From: Bacteroidota bacterium
GTDB taxonomy: Bacteria; Bacteroidota; Bacteroidia; B-17B0; Aurantibacillaceae
DNA length: 64,000 nt
Assembly (NCBI GenBank): GCA_030684395.1
Contig: JAUXTT010000004.1
Coordinates: forward strand, 1 to 64,000
Direction: 5' to 3'
Part shown: in pieces, positions 17,784 to 26,199 of the stretch
Layout of the letters: the number at the start of each line of letters is the position of its first letter
How positions within the stretch are numbered: position 1 is the first letter of the stretch
Notes under the pieces: generated by a model
What the model saw: the letters and a program-made list of their open reading frames with translations, nothing else
The model's database searches: none
Told to the model about the DNA's origin: nothing
Translations under genes and position numbers: made by a program

Positions 17784-18752
17784 CTAAAAATCTTCGTCTA
17801 GTTTAAACACGTTGTTTGTTTCGCTTTTCCCCATAACACCCGCTTTTTGGTACTCGGCAACGCGTTTTTCGAAGAAATTTGTTTTTCCCTGCAACGAAAT
17901 CATTTCCATGAAAGGGAATGGGTTGGTTGCATTGTAGAATTTAGGACATCCTAAAGACACTAACAAGCGATCGGCAACAAATTCAATGTATTGGCACATT
18001 AGGTCGGCATTCATTCCGATCAAACGAACAGGAATGGCGTCAACAACAAATTCCTTTTCAATAGTTACGGCATTGGTAATAATGTCGGTAACCTGTTGTT
18101 GAGGCAATTGGTTTGTTAATTGACTGTATAGTAGGCAGGCAAAGTCGCAATGTAAACCTTCATCACGTGAAATAAGTTCGTTACTGAAAGTAAGACCCGG
18201 CATTAACCCGCGTTTTTTCAACCAGAAGATAGAGCAGAATGAACCTGAAAAGAAAATTCCTTCAACCGCAGCAAATGCGATCAAACGCTCGGCAAAAGTA
18301 CCGTTGCTGATCCACTTCATAGCCCAATCCGCTTTTTTACCTACACAAGGTACAGTATCAACGGCGTGGAATAATTTATCCTTTTCAATTGGATCTTTAA
18401 TATATGTATCTATTAATAGGGAATACGTTTCTGAGTGAATGTTCTCGATCATGATCTGAAAACCGTAGAAACAACGTGCTTCAGGGTATTGAACCTCGTT
18501 TAAGAAGTTAATTGCCAGATTCTCATTTACGATACCATCACTAGCTGCGAAAAACGCAAGCACGTGCTTAACAAAATGACGTTCGTCATTACTTAATTTA
18601 TTATCCCAGTCTTGTTGATCCTGAGCAAGGTCAATTTCTTCAGCTGTCCAAAAACTCGCTTCAGCTTTTTTATACATTTCCCAGATCGCGTTATGCTTTA
18701 TCGGGAATAAAACAAAGCGGTCTTTGTTCTCTACTAATATTGGTTCAGTCAT
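17784..18752 (-). CDS. nrdB: ribonucleoside-diphosphate reductase beta subunit
   Basis: The 322-residue radical-generating subunit of class Ia ribonucleotide reductase. Di-iron ligands and neighbours are visible: the first acidic ligand region in [11 protein letters not shown], Glu/His in [11 protein letters not shown] (the Tyr here is the expected radical site), Glu in [12 protein letters not shown], and Glu/His in [11 protein letters not shown]. It precedes nrdA in the same direction. The 205-bp gap holds no gene. Upstream, a 14-bp palindrome at 18818-18831 could be a control site. Confidence 0.97.
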   Translation of the reverse strand: MTEPILVENKDRFVLFPIKHNAIWEMYKKAEASFWTAEEIDLAQDQQDWDNKLSNDERHFVKHVLAFFAASDGIVNENLAINFLNEVQYPEARCFYGFQIMIENIHSETYSLLIDTYIKDPIEKDKLFHAVDTVPCVGKKADWAMKWISNGTFAERLIAFAAVEGIFFSGSFCSIFWLKKRGLMPGLTFSNELISRDEGLHCDFACLLYSQLTNQLPQQQVTDIITNAVTIEKEFVVDAIPVRLIGMNADLMCQYIEFVADRLLVSLGCPKFYNATNPFPFMEMISLQGKTNFFEKRVAEYQKAGVMGKSETNNVFKLDEDF

Positions 18753-18817
18753 ATCTTATTTTAATTATACGCGACTTTTAATTTTTTCATCGCAAATGCG
18801 AGGTGGGGGAATTAAAA

Positions 18818-18831
18818 ATAACGTACGTTAT
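18818..18831. promoter_or_regulatory. 14-bp palindrome upstream of nrdB
   Basis: ATAACGTACGTTAT is a perfect inverted repeat, centred about 72 bp upstream of the nrdB start. The shape suits a dimeric regulator. It does not match the NrdR box pattern (acaCwATATwgtgt type). Function is inferred from position only. Confidence 0.35.
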
Positions 18832-19228
18832 AATTTCTATTTTTTTTATCTGTTTCAGAAAGAAATGAGCAAAATCGCTCGCCCATTTTCTCTCTGCACA
18901 AATCAATAATTTCAAAAAACAATTTTTACACATGGCAAGGCTTGTATCTATTGGTTTTACTGGTGATTTGGCTATTCACCCTCAAAACACTAAATAACCC
19001 GTTTTGTGTTTTACAAATGTTTCAAAAAAAAGGGGAGCATCCAAAAAATGAAATCAACATTTGAACCTACTTTTTAACACGACCAATTTGTCAATTCTGA
19101 CACTAAAAAATTCAATTGCTTGTTTTTCAGCACATAGGTATTTTTCTAAAAAGTTTGTAAAAAAAAGATGTTTTAGCGGTGCAAAGTATCGGGAATTTGT
19201 GTAAGAGATAATGGAAAAACCCTTGTTT

Positions 19229-19255
19229 TTGATAAGTAAATTCTTTCTACATTTG
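19229..19255 (+). promoter_or_regulatory. predicted Bacteroidota-type promoter for mutY
   Basis: TACATTTG (19248-19255) matches the -7 consensus TAnnTTTG. A TTG at 19229-19231 lies 16 bp upstream, slightly short of the usual 17-19. The mutY ATG is 16 bp downstream of the -7 box. Confidence 0.4.
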
Positions 19256-19271
19256 CCCCAACACTCGATGC

Positions 19272-20312
19272 ATGAAGGATTTTTCGGCTACCCTTATTTC
19301 CTGGTACAAAAAAAACAAACGTGATCTTCCCTGGAGAGACACGCAGGATGCTTATAAAATATGGCTTTCCGAGATCATTTTGCAACAAACAAGAGTAGAG
19401 CAGGGCAGAAGCTATTATGAAGCATTCACCACCAAATTCCCTACAGTAAAGCATTTGGCGAAAGCACCTTTAGATGTGGTAATGAAAACATGGCAGGGTT
19501 TGGGCTATTATTCGCGTGCACGAAACCTCCACGCAACAGCAAACATCATAGTTTCGGAACACAAAAGTGTTTTTCCTGATTCGTATGTAGGATTGATAAA
19601 ATTAAAAGGAATTGGCCCCTATACCGCTGCAGCCATTGCCTCCTTTGCTTTTGACGAAAGGGTAGCAGTGGTGGATGGAAATGTGTACAGGGTTCTTTCC
19701 AGGTATTTTGGAATTGAAACGCCCATTGACTCCAATACCGGCAAAATAGAATTTCTGCAACTGGCAAATGAATTAATAAGCATAAAACATCCGGGCACGC
19801 ATAATCAAGCTATTATGGAGTTCGGAGCATTACAATGTAAACCTCAAAATCCTGATTGCTTAAACTGCCCATTAAATGCTTCCTGCGCTGCTTTAGCAGA
19901 GAATAAAGTGAACGTTTTGCCGATCAAGGAAAAAAAGACCAAAGTAAGGAACCGCTACTTCTATTATCTGATCATAGAAGACAAAGCAAAACAAACCCTC
20001 ATTAAAAAGCGTATAGGAAAAGACATCTGGACTGAATTGTTCGAATTCCCATTAATAGAAACAGAAAAGGCTTTAGAGAATAAAGAACTATTAAAGAAAA
20101 TAGCTTCTTTTTTCGGGAAAGAAAAAATCACCATTCAAAAGATCTCCGAATCCAGAAAACATATTTTATCGCATCAACATATTTACGCTCAGTTTGTGCA
20201 TGTGAAACTAGAAAGCAAATTAAAAAAGCACGAAGAATATAAGATCATTAAATCCAAGGATATTAATTCATTTGCTTTGCCGAGATTGATTGACAGGTAT
20301 TTGCATGGATAG
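19272..20312 (+). CDS. mutY: A/G-specific adenine glycosylase
   Basis: A 346-residue MutY that removes adenine mispaired with 8-oxoguanine. The catalytic Glu34 is in WLSEIILQQT, the helix-hairpin-helix is LKGIGPYTAAAIASFAF, and the catalytic Asp135 is in AVVDGNVYRV. The 4Fe-4S cluster cysteines have C-x6-C-x2-C-x5-C spacing (CKPQNPDCLNCPLNASC). A C-terminal NUDIX-like domain (about 225-346) contacts 8-oxoG in this family. It is monocistronic by appearance, with a hairpin repeat directly after it. Confidence 0.97.
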   Translation: MKDFSATLISWYKKNKRDLPWRDTQDAYKIWLSEIILQQTRVEQGRSYYEAFTTKFPTVKHLAKAPLDVVMKTWQGLGYYSRARNLHATANIIVSEHKSVFPDSYVGLIKLKGIGPYTAAAIASFAFDERVAVVDGNVYRVLSRYFGIETPIDSNTGKIEFLQLANELISIKHPGTHNQAIMEFGALQCKPQNPDCLNCPLNASCAALAENKVNVLPIKEKKTKVRNRYFYYLIIEDKAKQTLIKKRIGKDIWTELFEFPLIETEKALENKELLKKIASFFGKEKITIQKISESRKHILSHQHIYAQFVHVKLESKLKKHEEYKIIKSKDINSFALPRLIDRYLHG

Positions 20313-20414
20313 CTTTAACCACAAAGAACACAAAGCAAAGCACAAAGTTCACGAAGCAATTTTCTTAATGTTTCTTTGTGACCTTCGCGTAAAACTTTGT
20401 GTGCTTTGTGGTTA
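20311..20414. repeat. long hairpin repeat with ACCACAAAG arms, copy 1
   Basis: Outer arms TTAACCACAAAG (20315-20326) and CTTTGTGGTTA (20404-20414) are complementary. The interior (GCACAAAGTTCACGAAG against CTTCGCGTAAAACTTTGTG) pairs imperfectly. A second copy lies at 21484-21587. The two share AGCTTTAACCACAAAG at the left end, and each sits just downstream of a plus-strand gene. Confidence 0.8.
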
Positions 20415-20461
20415 CTAAAACGGATGTTCAGTATTATATTTTAGTATCTTTATCTTTCTGA

Positions 20462-21478
20462 ATGAGTGATCACTACTCCATACTGGGTCTCACCAAATCT
20501 GCTACCAATGCCGAAATAAAGGCTGCCTACAGAAGGTTGGTTAAGATCTATCATCCCGATAAAAACCCTAACAATCCTGCTGCAGTAGAGAAATTCAGGG
20601 CTATTCAGGAAGCTTACGATGTATTGAGTCATGCTTTGAGTAGAACACGTTACGATAATCGTTTTTCTTCAGCAGCTTATTCATACGAATCACCCTTTGC
20701 GCAAGCAGAAAAAAAACAGCAAGCACGTACCAAAAAATATACGTTTACCGAAGAAGATCTTAAGAGAAGACAATACTACAAAGAGCATTATAAGCAGCAA
20801 AACCCCAGGCCAAAAGTAAACAGTGAAGAACAGAAAAAGAATTTTAATGAGATCAAGTATATGCTCATTTCGGTTCCGGTGGCAATTGCTTTGTTGTTTT
20901 TTATTATCAATATTTACAACAGGGGCAAAGAAGTTGAAAAGGTTGTGAACAGTTCAATGGCGGATTCCACTATGAAAAAAGTGCAAGAATATATAGAAAA
21001 ACAAGATAAAGAAAAGGCCGACAGTATGGCATTAAACGGACCAATTGTTACTTCCGCTGAGCCTTATAAGGAATTGTTTGGTCCGGCAAAAGTAGATAAG
21101 CGAACCTTGCAGGTTGTGCAGGTTACTAATTGGGCTAATCGGGATGCAGTGGTTTGTGTGGTAGATGCCAAAACAAATAACGTAGTGCGACATTATTTTA
21201 TTCAGGATAATTTTAATCTGTATTTCGAATTCCTGCCCGAAGGAACGTATTACCTGAGAAATTATTTGGGAAGTGTAGGTTCATTTGTAAAAGATAAAAA
21301 GAAACAAGACGGCTCATCCGTTGGTATGTTTACAGAGAAAGAACAATTTCAGGAATACACAAAAGATACTTTTACGATCAGTTTAAATAAACGCGATACC
21401 ATCGCAAAAAATATTCTTTTCATCAAGGAGGATAAAGAGAAGAATCTTATTGATCCTGAAAAGTTCTTCGGGCTTTAA
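20462..21478 (+). CDS. membrane-anchored J-domain protein
   Basis: A 338-residue protein with an N-terminal J domain (2-68) including the HPD motif in KIYHPDKNPNN, which stimulates Hsp70 (DnaK) ATPase. It lacks the zinc-finger and C-terminal domains of true DnaJ. A charged segment (75-130) leads to one transmembrane helix (about 137-157, LISVPVAIALLFFIINIYNR). The remaining roughly 180 residues have no family I recognise. The J domain would be cytoplasmic and the C-terminal part periplasmic. It probably recruits DnaK to the membrane. Confidence 0.88.
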   Translation: MSDHYSILGLTKSATNAEIKAAYRRLVKIYHPDKNPNNPAAVEKFRAIQEAYDVLSHALSRTRYDNRFSSAAYSYESPFAQAEKKQQARTKKYTFTEEDLKRRQYYKEHYKQQNPRPKVNSEEQKKNFNEIKYMLISVPVAIALLFFIINIYNRGKEVEKVVNSSMADSTMKKVQEYIEKQDKEKADSMALNGPIVTSAEPYKELFGPAKVDKRTLQVVQVTNWANRDAVVCVVDAKTNNVVRHYFIQDNFNLYFEFLPEGTYYLRNYLGSVGSFVKDKKKQDGSSVGMFTEKEQFQEYTKDTFTISLNKRDTIAKNILFIKEDKEKNLIDPEKFFGL

Positions 21479-21483
21479 TCTGG

Positions 21484-21587
21484 AGCTTTAACCACAAAGG
21501 TCACAAAGAAAGGCGCAAAGTTCACAAAGGTAAAACCTCTATAAACTTTGCGCCCTTCGTGAAAGACTTTGCGTACTTTGTGGTTAA
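21484..21587. repeat. long hairpin repeat with ACCACAAAG arms, copy 2
   Basis: The left arm TTTAACCACAAAG (21488-21500) pairs with CTTTGTGGTTAA (21576-21587). The inner AGGCGCAAAGTTCAC region pairs imperfectly with the CTTTGCGCCCTTCGTGAAAG region. The element ends 2 bp before the stop of the convergent adhesin gene, so it may act as a bidirectional terminator. Confidence 0.8.
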
Positions 21588-21589
21588 TC

Positions 21590-24500
21590 TTAGTTGCTTA
21601 TGACGATTTTACCCGAGATCTTTTTCCCATCAGCATTCATCAACTGATAAAAATAAATTCCCGATGTTAATCCTGCAGTAGAGATCTCATTTGTAGGCTG
21701 ACTCGTTAATTGTTTATCTATCACTTTCATTCCTGCAACATTATACAATGTAAAATGTAATTGTTTGTAGGAAGCATCGTTTAGTTGTATTTTGAAACTT
21801 CCGCTATTTGCAGGGTTTGGATATACTACTGCATTCAACTGAGCCTTGTTGTTTTTGATTCCAACCGGAGCTTGTATCGGAGTAACAACTGTATTGGTAA
21901 TTACGGGAGGATTAAAGTCAAAATAAATATCAGCAGTATTTTCAATTTGCTGACCAAAAGTTAAATTGCTTTTTGTTCTGATCTTATAATGGAAATAACC
22001 ATGACTTAAAACTTCGTTTCTGTTACTATCAACCAACAAAATATTATTGAAGCGAACCTGCAGTACTTTATTCGGTTGAATGCTTACTGTGTAAGGGTGG
22101 CTCGCTGCAAGTACTTCCAATGTATTCATTTCTAACAGATCCGAAATTGTATCATTCACTACAATTGTGAAAGCAGTATCGGTTCCTGTATTTTGAAAAT
22201 ATACGGTGTAATAAAGATCGGTGTCAGTAGTGTCAATACCGCCTGCTGCATCCATGTTATCAGCATACACTTCTTTCATGTTTGGATCGTAGCTGCCTAC
22301 AATGGTACTGGCACATGCACTTGTATTGTCGCTGACGTAATTGTCACCGATCATGGGTTCTATCCAAACAGAATCATGAAGAACAGTTCCTAAAGCACCA
22401 CCATTTTGAATAGTTGGAACAGTTGAATACACATTAATACTTCCGGATTGTCCGTGAGCCAGGTTTCCTAAATTCCATTCGAATAAATTACCTGTGATAG
22501 AAGTTGGGGGAGGAGTAGAGCCATTGTATGTTAACAGGTTATCCAATTGCATTTTTACTGTTGCAGCTACAGTAACAGTTCCGGGGTTGTAATAAGAAAT
22601 ATAGTTATAACGGGAGAATCCGGGGCGTGCAACACCACAATAACTGGAAACATGAAGATCCTGCCCAATAACAGGTGTATATCCTAAATTCAAATTTTGA
22701 AGGGTATCACAATTACCTGTTAGGGTAATCACATTATTGGAGCAATTGAATGTAACATTGGTGTAAGAATAATAATAATAGTTATTAAGACTGATTGTAT
22801 ATGTTCCTGCTGTTTGAGGAAGATACATCTGGTAAGTATTATTTTGATTGCTGATATATCCCCATCCTACCTGTTGGTTGGAAGCGTTGGTTGCGGAAAT
22901 ATATAAAGGGATAACATTTTCTTCTCCGCTGTCAAATATACAGTTACTGTTAAGATCAGCAAACACCGCTCCGCTTACCAAAGAGTAGCTGTTGTTTCCA
23001 ATCCAGTAGTTTCCTGTTCCGGTACAACCGTTGGCATCAGTTACTGTACACACATAGTTGCCGGGTGTAAGGTTACTAACTGTAGAACCGTTGCCCACAT
23101 TTGGAGTCCATGCATAAGTATAAGGAGCTTGTCCAAAATTTGCAGTTGCCGTTAAACTATTTACACCACAATTGTAATAATCATAATCGTAATTAAGGTA
23201 AATGGTTGCTTGCGTATTTATTGTTGTATTACCCACAGCAACACAGCCAACATTATCAGTAACAGTACACGTATAAGTACCGGGTGCCAGATTAGATTGC
23301 ATTTGAGCCGTTGAGCCATCATTCCACAAGAAAGTATATGGGGAATTTCCACCCGTTGCATTTACAAAAGAAGTTCCATTGCTTAAGTTACAAGTTGCGT
23401 TTGTAGTTGAGAAATAAACAAACATTCCTGTACTTTGAATAGTTTGTGTAATGGTGCTTTGACAACCGTTAGCATCGTTACACACAATGGTATAATTACC
23501 CGCGGTTAAGTTATTATAGGTAGTGTTGGTGGAGAAGGAAGAGCCATTAATAGAAAACTGATAAGGAGGTGTTCCGGCGGATGCAGATACAACCAAGAGT
23601 CCGTTTGCGTTTCCACAACTTGCCGCATTGGATGTTGCAACTACATTTGGAGCACCATAATTTGATACAGCAACGGAAGCACTATAAGAACAGGTAGTAT
23701 CTGTAACAGTTACAAAATAATTTCCGGCAGGGACATTGGCAATACTTTGGGTGGTATAATTTCCGGGCTGCCACAAGTAAGTAACGGGGCCTTGAGCACC
23801 TGTAACAATTGCTGTTCCAAGCGACTGTCCGCATGTATCTGGTGTAGCTGTTGTGTTCATAACAAGTGTACCACTGTTAGTTATAGTAGCTTGTGTGGTA
23901 ACTGTACAACCATTGGCGTCTACACCGGTAAACTGATAAACGCCGGGGCAAAGATTATTAATGTTTTGAGTAGTTGAACCCTGATTCCATGTATATGAAT
24001 AAGGAGTAACTCCGCCAGTCATATTTACCTGAGCAGTTCCATCGCATGCGCCACAAGATGTTGGATTGGTTACAGTTATACTTGCCGTTACAGGTGTAGG
24101 CTGAGAAACCAAGGTTGTTGCAGTTGCCGTACAACCCATGGCATCTGTAACAGTTACTGTAAAAGCCCCGGCAGATATTCCGTTAAGGCTTGATGTTGTT
24201 CCACCGGATGGACTCCAGTTATATGTATAACCTGGTGTTCCCCCTGTTGCAACTGCGGTAGCGGAACCATCTGAACCTCCGGAACAGGAAACATTAGTTG
24301 AATTAATACTAACAATGATGGGTGGGGCTTCTATTATGGTAGTAGTTGCCGTACCTGAACATCCCACAGAATCAGTTACAAATACCGTATAAGTACCCGG
24401 GCATAAACCAAAAGCATTTTGTGACGTTATGCCAAATGGTTGCCATAGATAAGTAAGAGTACCTTGTCCACCTGTTGCAGTTGCAAACCCGGAACCATTA

Positions 24501-24850
24501 CACATTCCTGCACAAGACACATTGTTTGGAACTACGTTCACAGAAATAGGAGGTGCACTATTGATGGTAACCGTGGCAGTAGATACACTCATGTCATTTT
24601 GATCAGTAACAGTGCAGGTGTATGTTCCTGCAACCACGTTGAACAAAGTATCTGTTGTTTGAACAGGAGTTGAATTCCAGCTATAGGTGAATAAGCCAAC
24701 GCCGCCACTAACAGTAACATAAGCTTTTCCATCGCTTCCACCATTACAGGTAACATTTTGAATAACTGTTGGTGTTACAATATGCCCTGTTGCGAAAGTT
24801 GCGGAAGAAAACAAAATAAATGCAATTAATAAGGAATAAATTCTTTTCAT
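21590..24850 (-). CDS. SprB-repeat cell-surface adhesin with T9SS sorting domain
   Basis: A 1086-residue secreted protein. The ATG at 24848-24850 begins a signal peptide (MKRIYSLLIAFILFSSATFA); the frame opens 27 codons earlier, but that part does not fit. About eight SprB-type repeats follow, each of the form N-x-x-C-x-G-x-x-x-G, then SPYTYxW, then AGTYTxTVTDxxGC. Next come an SdrD-B-like module (SGAVFADLNSNCIFDSGEE), a region with GSYDPNMKEVYAD and YYTVYFQNTGTDTA typical of T9SS cargo, and a C-terminal type A sorting domain (VVYPNPANSGSFKIQL to ISGKIVISN). SprB proteins are gliding adhesins, but this one is far shorter than F. johnsoniae SprB and may simply be an adhesin. Confidence 0.93.
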   Translation of the reverse strand: MKRIYSLLIAFILFSSATFATGHIVTPTVIQNVTCNGGSDGKAYVTVSGGVGLFTYSWNSTPVQTTDTLFNVVAGTYTCTVTDQNDMSVSTATVTINSAPPISVNVVPNNVSCAGMCNGSGFATATGGQGTLTYLWQPFGITSQNAFGLCPGTYTVFVTDSVGCSGTATTTIIEAPPIIVSINSTNVSCSGGSDGSATAVATGGTPGYTYNWSPSGGTTSSLNGISAGAFTVTVTDAMGCTATATTLVSQPTPVTASITVTNPTSCGACDGTAQVNMTGGVTPYSYTWNQGSTTQNINNLCPGVYQFTGVDANGCTVTTQATITNSGTLVMNTTATPDTCGQSLGTAIVTGAQGPVTYLWQPGNYTTQSIANVPAGNYFVTVTDTTCSYSASVAVSNYGAPNVVATSNAASCGNANGLLVVSASAGTPPYQFSINGSSFSTNTTYNNLTAGNYTIVCNDANGCQSTITQTIQSTGMFVYFSTTNATCNLSNGTSFVNATGGNSPYTFLWNDGSTAQMQSNLAPGTYTCTVTDNVGCVAVGNTTINTQATIYLNYDYDYYNCGVNSLTATANFGQAPYTYAWTPNVGNGSTVSNLTPGNYVCTVTDANGCTGTGNYWIGNNSYSLVSGAVFADLNSNCIFDSGEENVIPLYISATNASNQQVGWGYISNQNNTYQMYLPQTAGTYTISLNNYYYYSYTNVTFNCSNNVITLTGNCDTLQNLNLGYTPVIGQDLHVSSYCGVARPGFSRYNYISYYNPGTVTVAATVKMQLDNLLTYNGSTPPPTSITGNLFEWNLGNLAHGQSGSINVYSTVPTIQNGGALGTVLHDSVWIEPMIGDNYVSDNTSACASTIVGSYDPNMKEVYADNMDAAGGIDTTDTDLYYTVYFQNTGTDTAFTIVVNDTISDLLEMNTLEVLAASHPYTVSIQPNKVLQVRFNNILLVDSNRNEVLSHGYFHYKIRTKSNLTFGQQIENTADIYFDFNPPVITNTVVTPIQAPVGIKNNKAQLNAVVYPNPANSGSFKIQLNDASYKQLHFTLYNVAGMKVIDKQLTSQPTNEISTAGLTSGIYFYQLMNADGKKISGKIVISN

Positions 24851-24889
24851 AGGGTTTTGATTTGGATAACTAAGATAAGAAATTTTTTC

Positions 24890-24920
24890 AAAAAGAAAAG
24901 CCTGATTATAAACCAGGCTT
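24890..24920 (-). terminator. intrinsic terminator after the thioredoxin-like lipoprotein gene
   Basis: AAGCCTG (24898-24904) and CAGGCTT (24914-24920) form a stem. Read on the minus strand, a TTTTCTTTTT tract follows. It lies 27 bp past the stop at 24948. Confidence 0.75.
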
Positions 24921-24947
24921 AAAATTAACATTTAGAAGTTTCGTTCT

Positions 24948-26120
24948 TTATTTCCCTAAAATTTCAGCAACCTTAGCATCCAGTTCAGGCCCACGAAGCC
25001 CTTTAGCAACAATATTCCCGTCTTTACCAACCAATATGGTAAACGGAATAGAGGAGATATTGAATTGCTTACAAACAGACGAACTCCAGCCTCCAAGGTC
25101 AGAAACGTGGATCCATTTTAAACCGTCTTTTTCAATGGCTTTTTCCCATTTGTCCTGTTCCTCGTCTAAAGAAACGCTATAGATCTCAAACCCCTTTTTG
25201 TTAAATTGATTGTATAATTTAACAACGTTCGGGTTTTCTTTTCTGCAAGGCCCGCACCAGCTTGCCCAAAAATCAACCAGTACTAATTTACCTTTTAAAG
25301 ACGATAATGCAATTTCTTTTCCTTCCGGAGTTTTCAATTTAATATCCGGCATAGGAGAACCTGTAGGAAGCATTTTATCCTGTTCAGCTGCTAACTCAAA
25401 TTGTGTTTTGTATTGACTGATACTGGTTTTTAATTGTTGGGTGTAGAAAGAACCCGGATATTTTTCTGTGAGCGCACTTAATACTTTTTCATAAAGCGGT
25501 AAATTGTTTTCAATATTGATGTTGTTGAAAGCACTGAAATTTGCAATTGTTCCAGGGAAAGCATCAACTTTTTTAACCAACACAGCAGATGTTTTTTCGA
25601 ATATGGCATTGAATTTTTCCTCTGCATCAGCATTCATAGCCATGGCCGCAACAGAGTCCATTTTGGTAGAACTCATAGCCGCTTGCATTGACATTTGAAG
25701 TGAATCGTATTGTGCACTGGCTTTTAATAATTCATTGTTGATCTCAATAAAATGTTTGGTGTCAGCTGATCCTTCAGCAGTATATCCTTTTCCTAAATTT
25801 TTTGCATCACCTGTAAAGTTTATTTTTTGTGTAGAGTCAGCTACCAAAACAGCAAAATTTGCTTCGCTTGTTTTCAAACGAAAGAAATCGATAGCTGTAG
25901 GTTTTACATTCGTGAATTCAAAATTTCCTTTTTCATCAACTTTTGCTGAGTCAATAAAAACATAACCTGTTTGCGACATCTGCTCAAGCACCAATGTTTC
26001 TCCATTAGCATTGGTAAGTGTTCCTTTTAATTCGAAACCATTACTTTTTTTAGATCCTCCACATGAAGAAAGAAATAAAACACCTGCTAATACTATTGCT
26101 GTTTTAAAAATATTTTTCAT
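24948..26120 (-). CDS. TlpA-like thioredoxin lipoprotein with DUF4369 domain
   Basis: A 390-residue predicted lipoprotein with lipobox Cys20 (LFLSSC). The N-terminal beta domain (about 27-130, FELKGTLTNANGETLVLEQM) is DUF4369-like. A helical middle follows, then an AhpC/TSA/TlpA thioredoxin domain (about 250-390) with the redox motif WCGPC in FWASWCGPCRKENP and cis-Pro in SSIPF. It probably acts as a periplasmic thiol-disulfide reductase. Its substrate is not evident from the neighbours. Confidence 0.92.
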   Translation of the reverse strand: MKNIFKTAIVLAGVLFLSSCGGSKKSNGFELKGTLTNANGETLVLEQMSQTGYVFIDSAKVDEKGNFEFTNVKPTAIDFFRLKTSEANFAVLVADSTQKINFTGDAKNLGKGYTAEGSADTKHFIEINNELLKASAQYDSLQMSMQAAMSSTKMDSVAAMAMNADAEEKFNAIFEKTSAVLVKKVDAFPGTIANFSAFNNINIENNLPLYEKVLSALTEKYPGSFYTQQLKTSISQYKTQFELAAEQDKMLPTGSPMPDIKLKTPEGKEIALSSLKGKLVLVDFWASWCGPCRKENPNVVKLYNQFNKKGFEIYSVSLDEEQDKWEKAIEKDGLKWIHVSDLGGWSSSVCKQFNISSIPFTILVGKDGNIVAKGLRGPELDAKVAEILGK

Positions 26121-26163
26121 TTATATATTATTACGAGTTAAATTTTCAATTTTACATTTAGGA

Positions 26164-26183
26164 CCCTGAGCGTAGTCGAAGGG
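26164..26183. repeat. REP-like repeat CCCTGAGC..GTCGAAGGG, intergenic copy
   Basis: CCCTGAGCGTAGTCGAAGGG lies between the thioredoxin-like gene and gatB. It is an imperfect inverted repeat. Variants of the same core occur inside two genes, at 43188-43206 and 45780-45798. Confidence 0.75.
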
Positions 26184-26199
26184 CCAATCATAAATTCTT

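Larger units (their letters stand above)
18753..19271. other. intergenic region between nrdB and mutY
   Basis: About 520 bp of AT-rich DNA between divergent genes. It holds a 14-bp perfect palindrome (18818-18831) on the nrdB side and a promoter-like pair (19229-19255) on the mutY side. No convincing gene or RNA is seen. A short frame at 18724-18909 has no protein-like features. Confidence 0.6.

Noticed and set aside
18818-18831. The palindrome upstream of nrdB as an NrdR box
   Set aside because: The sequence does not fit the NrdR consensus, and NrdR sites normally occur as a spaced pair.
18724-18909. 61-codon plus-strand frame overlapping the nrdB start
   Set aside because: It overlaps the nrdB 5' end, has poor composition and no recognisable motif.
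21590-24850. Regularly spaced repeats that could look like a CRISPR array
   Set aside because: The repeats are in-frame protein repeats of about 75-85 codons in a SprB-type adhesin, diverged at DNA level, and lack short identical units with unique spacers.
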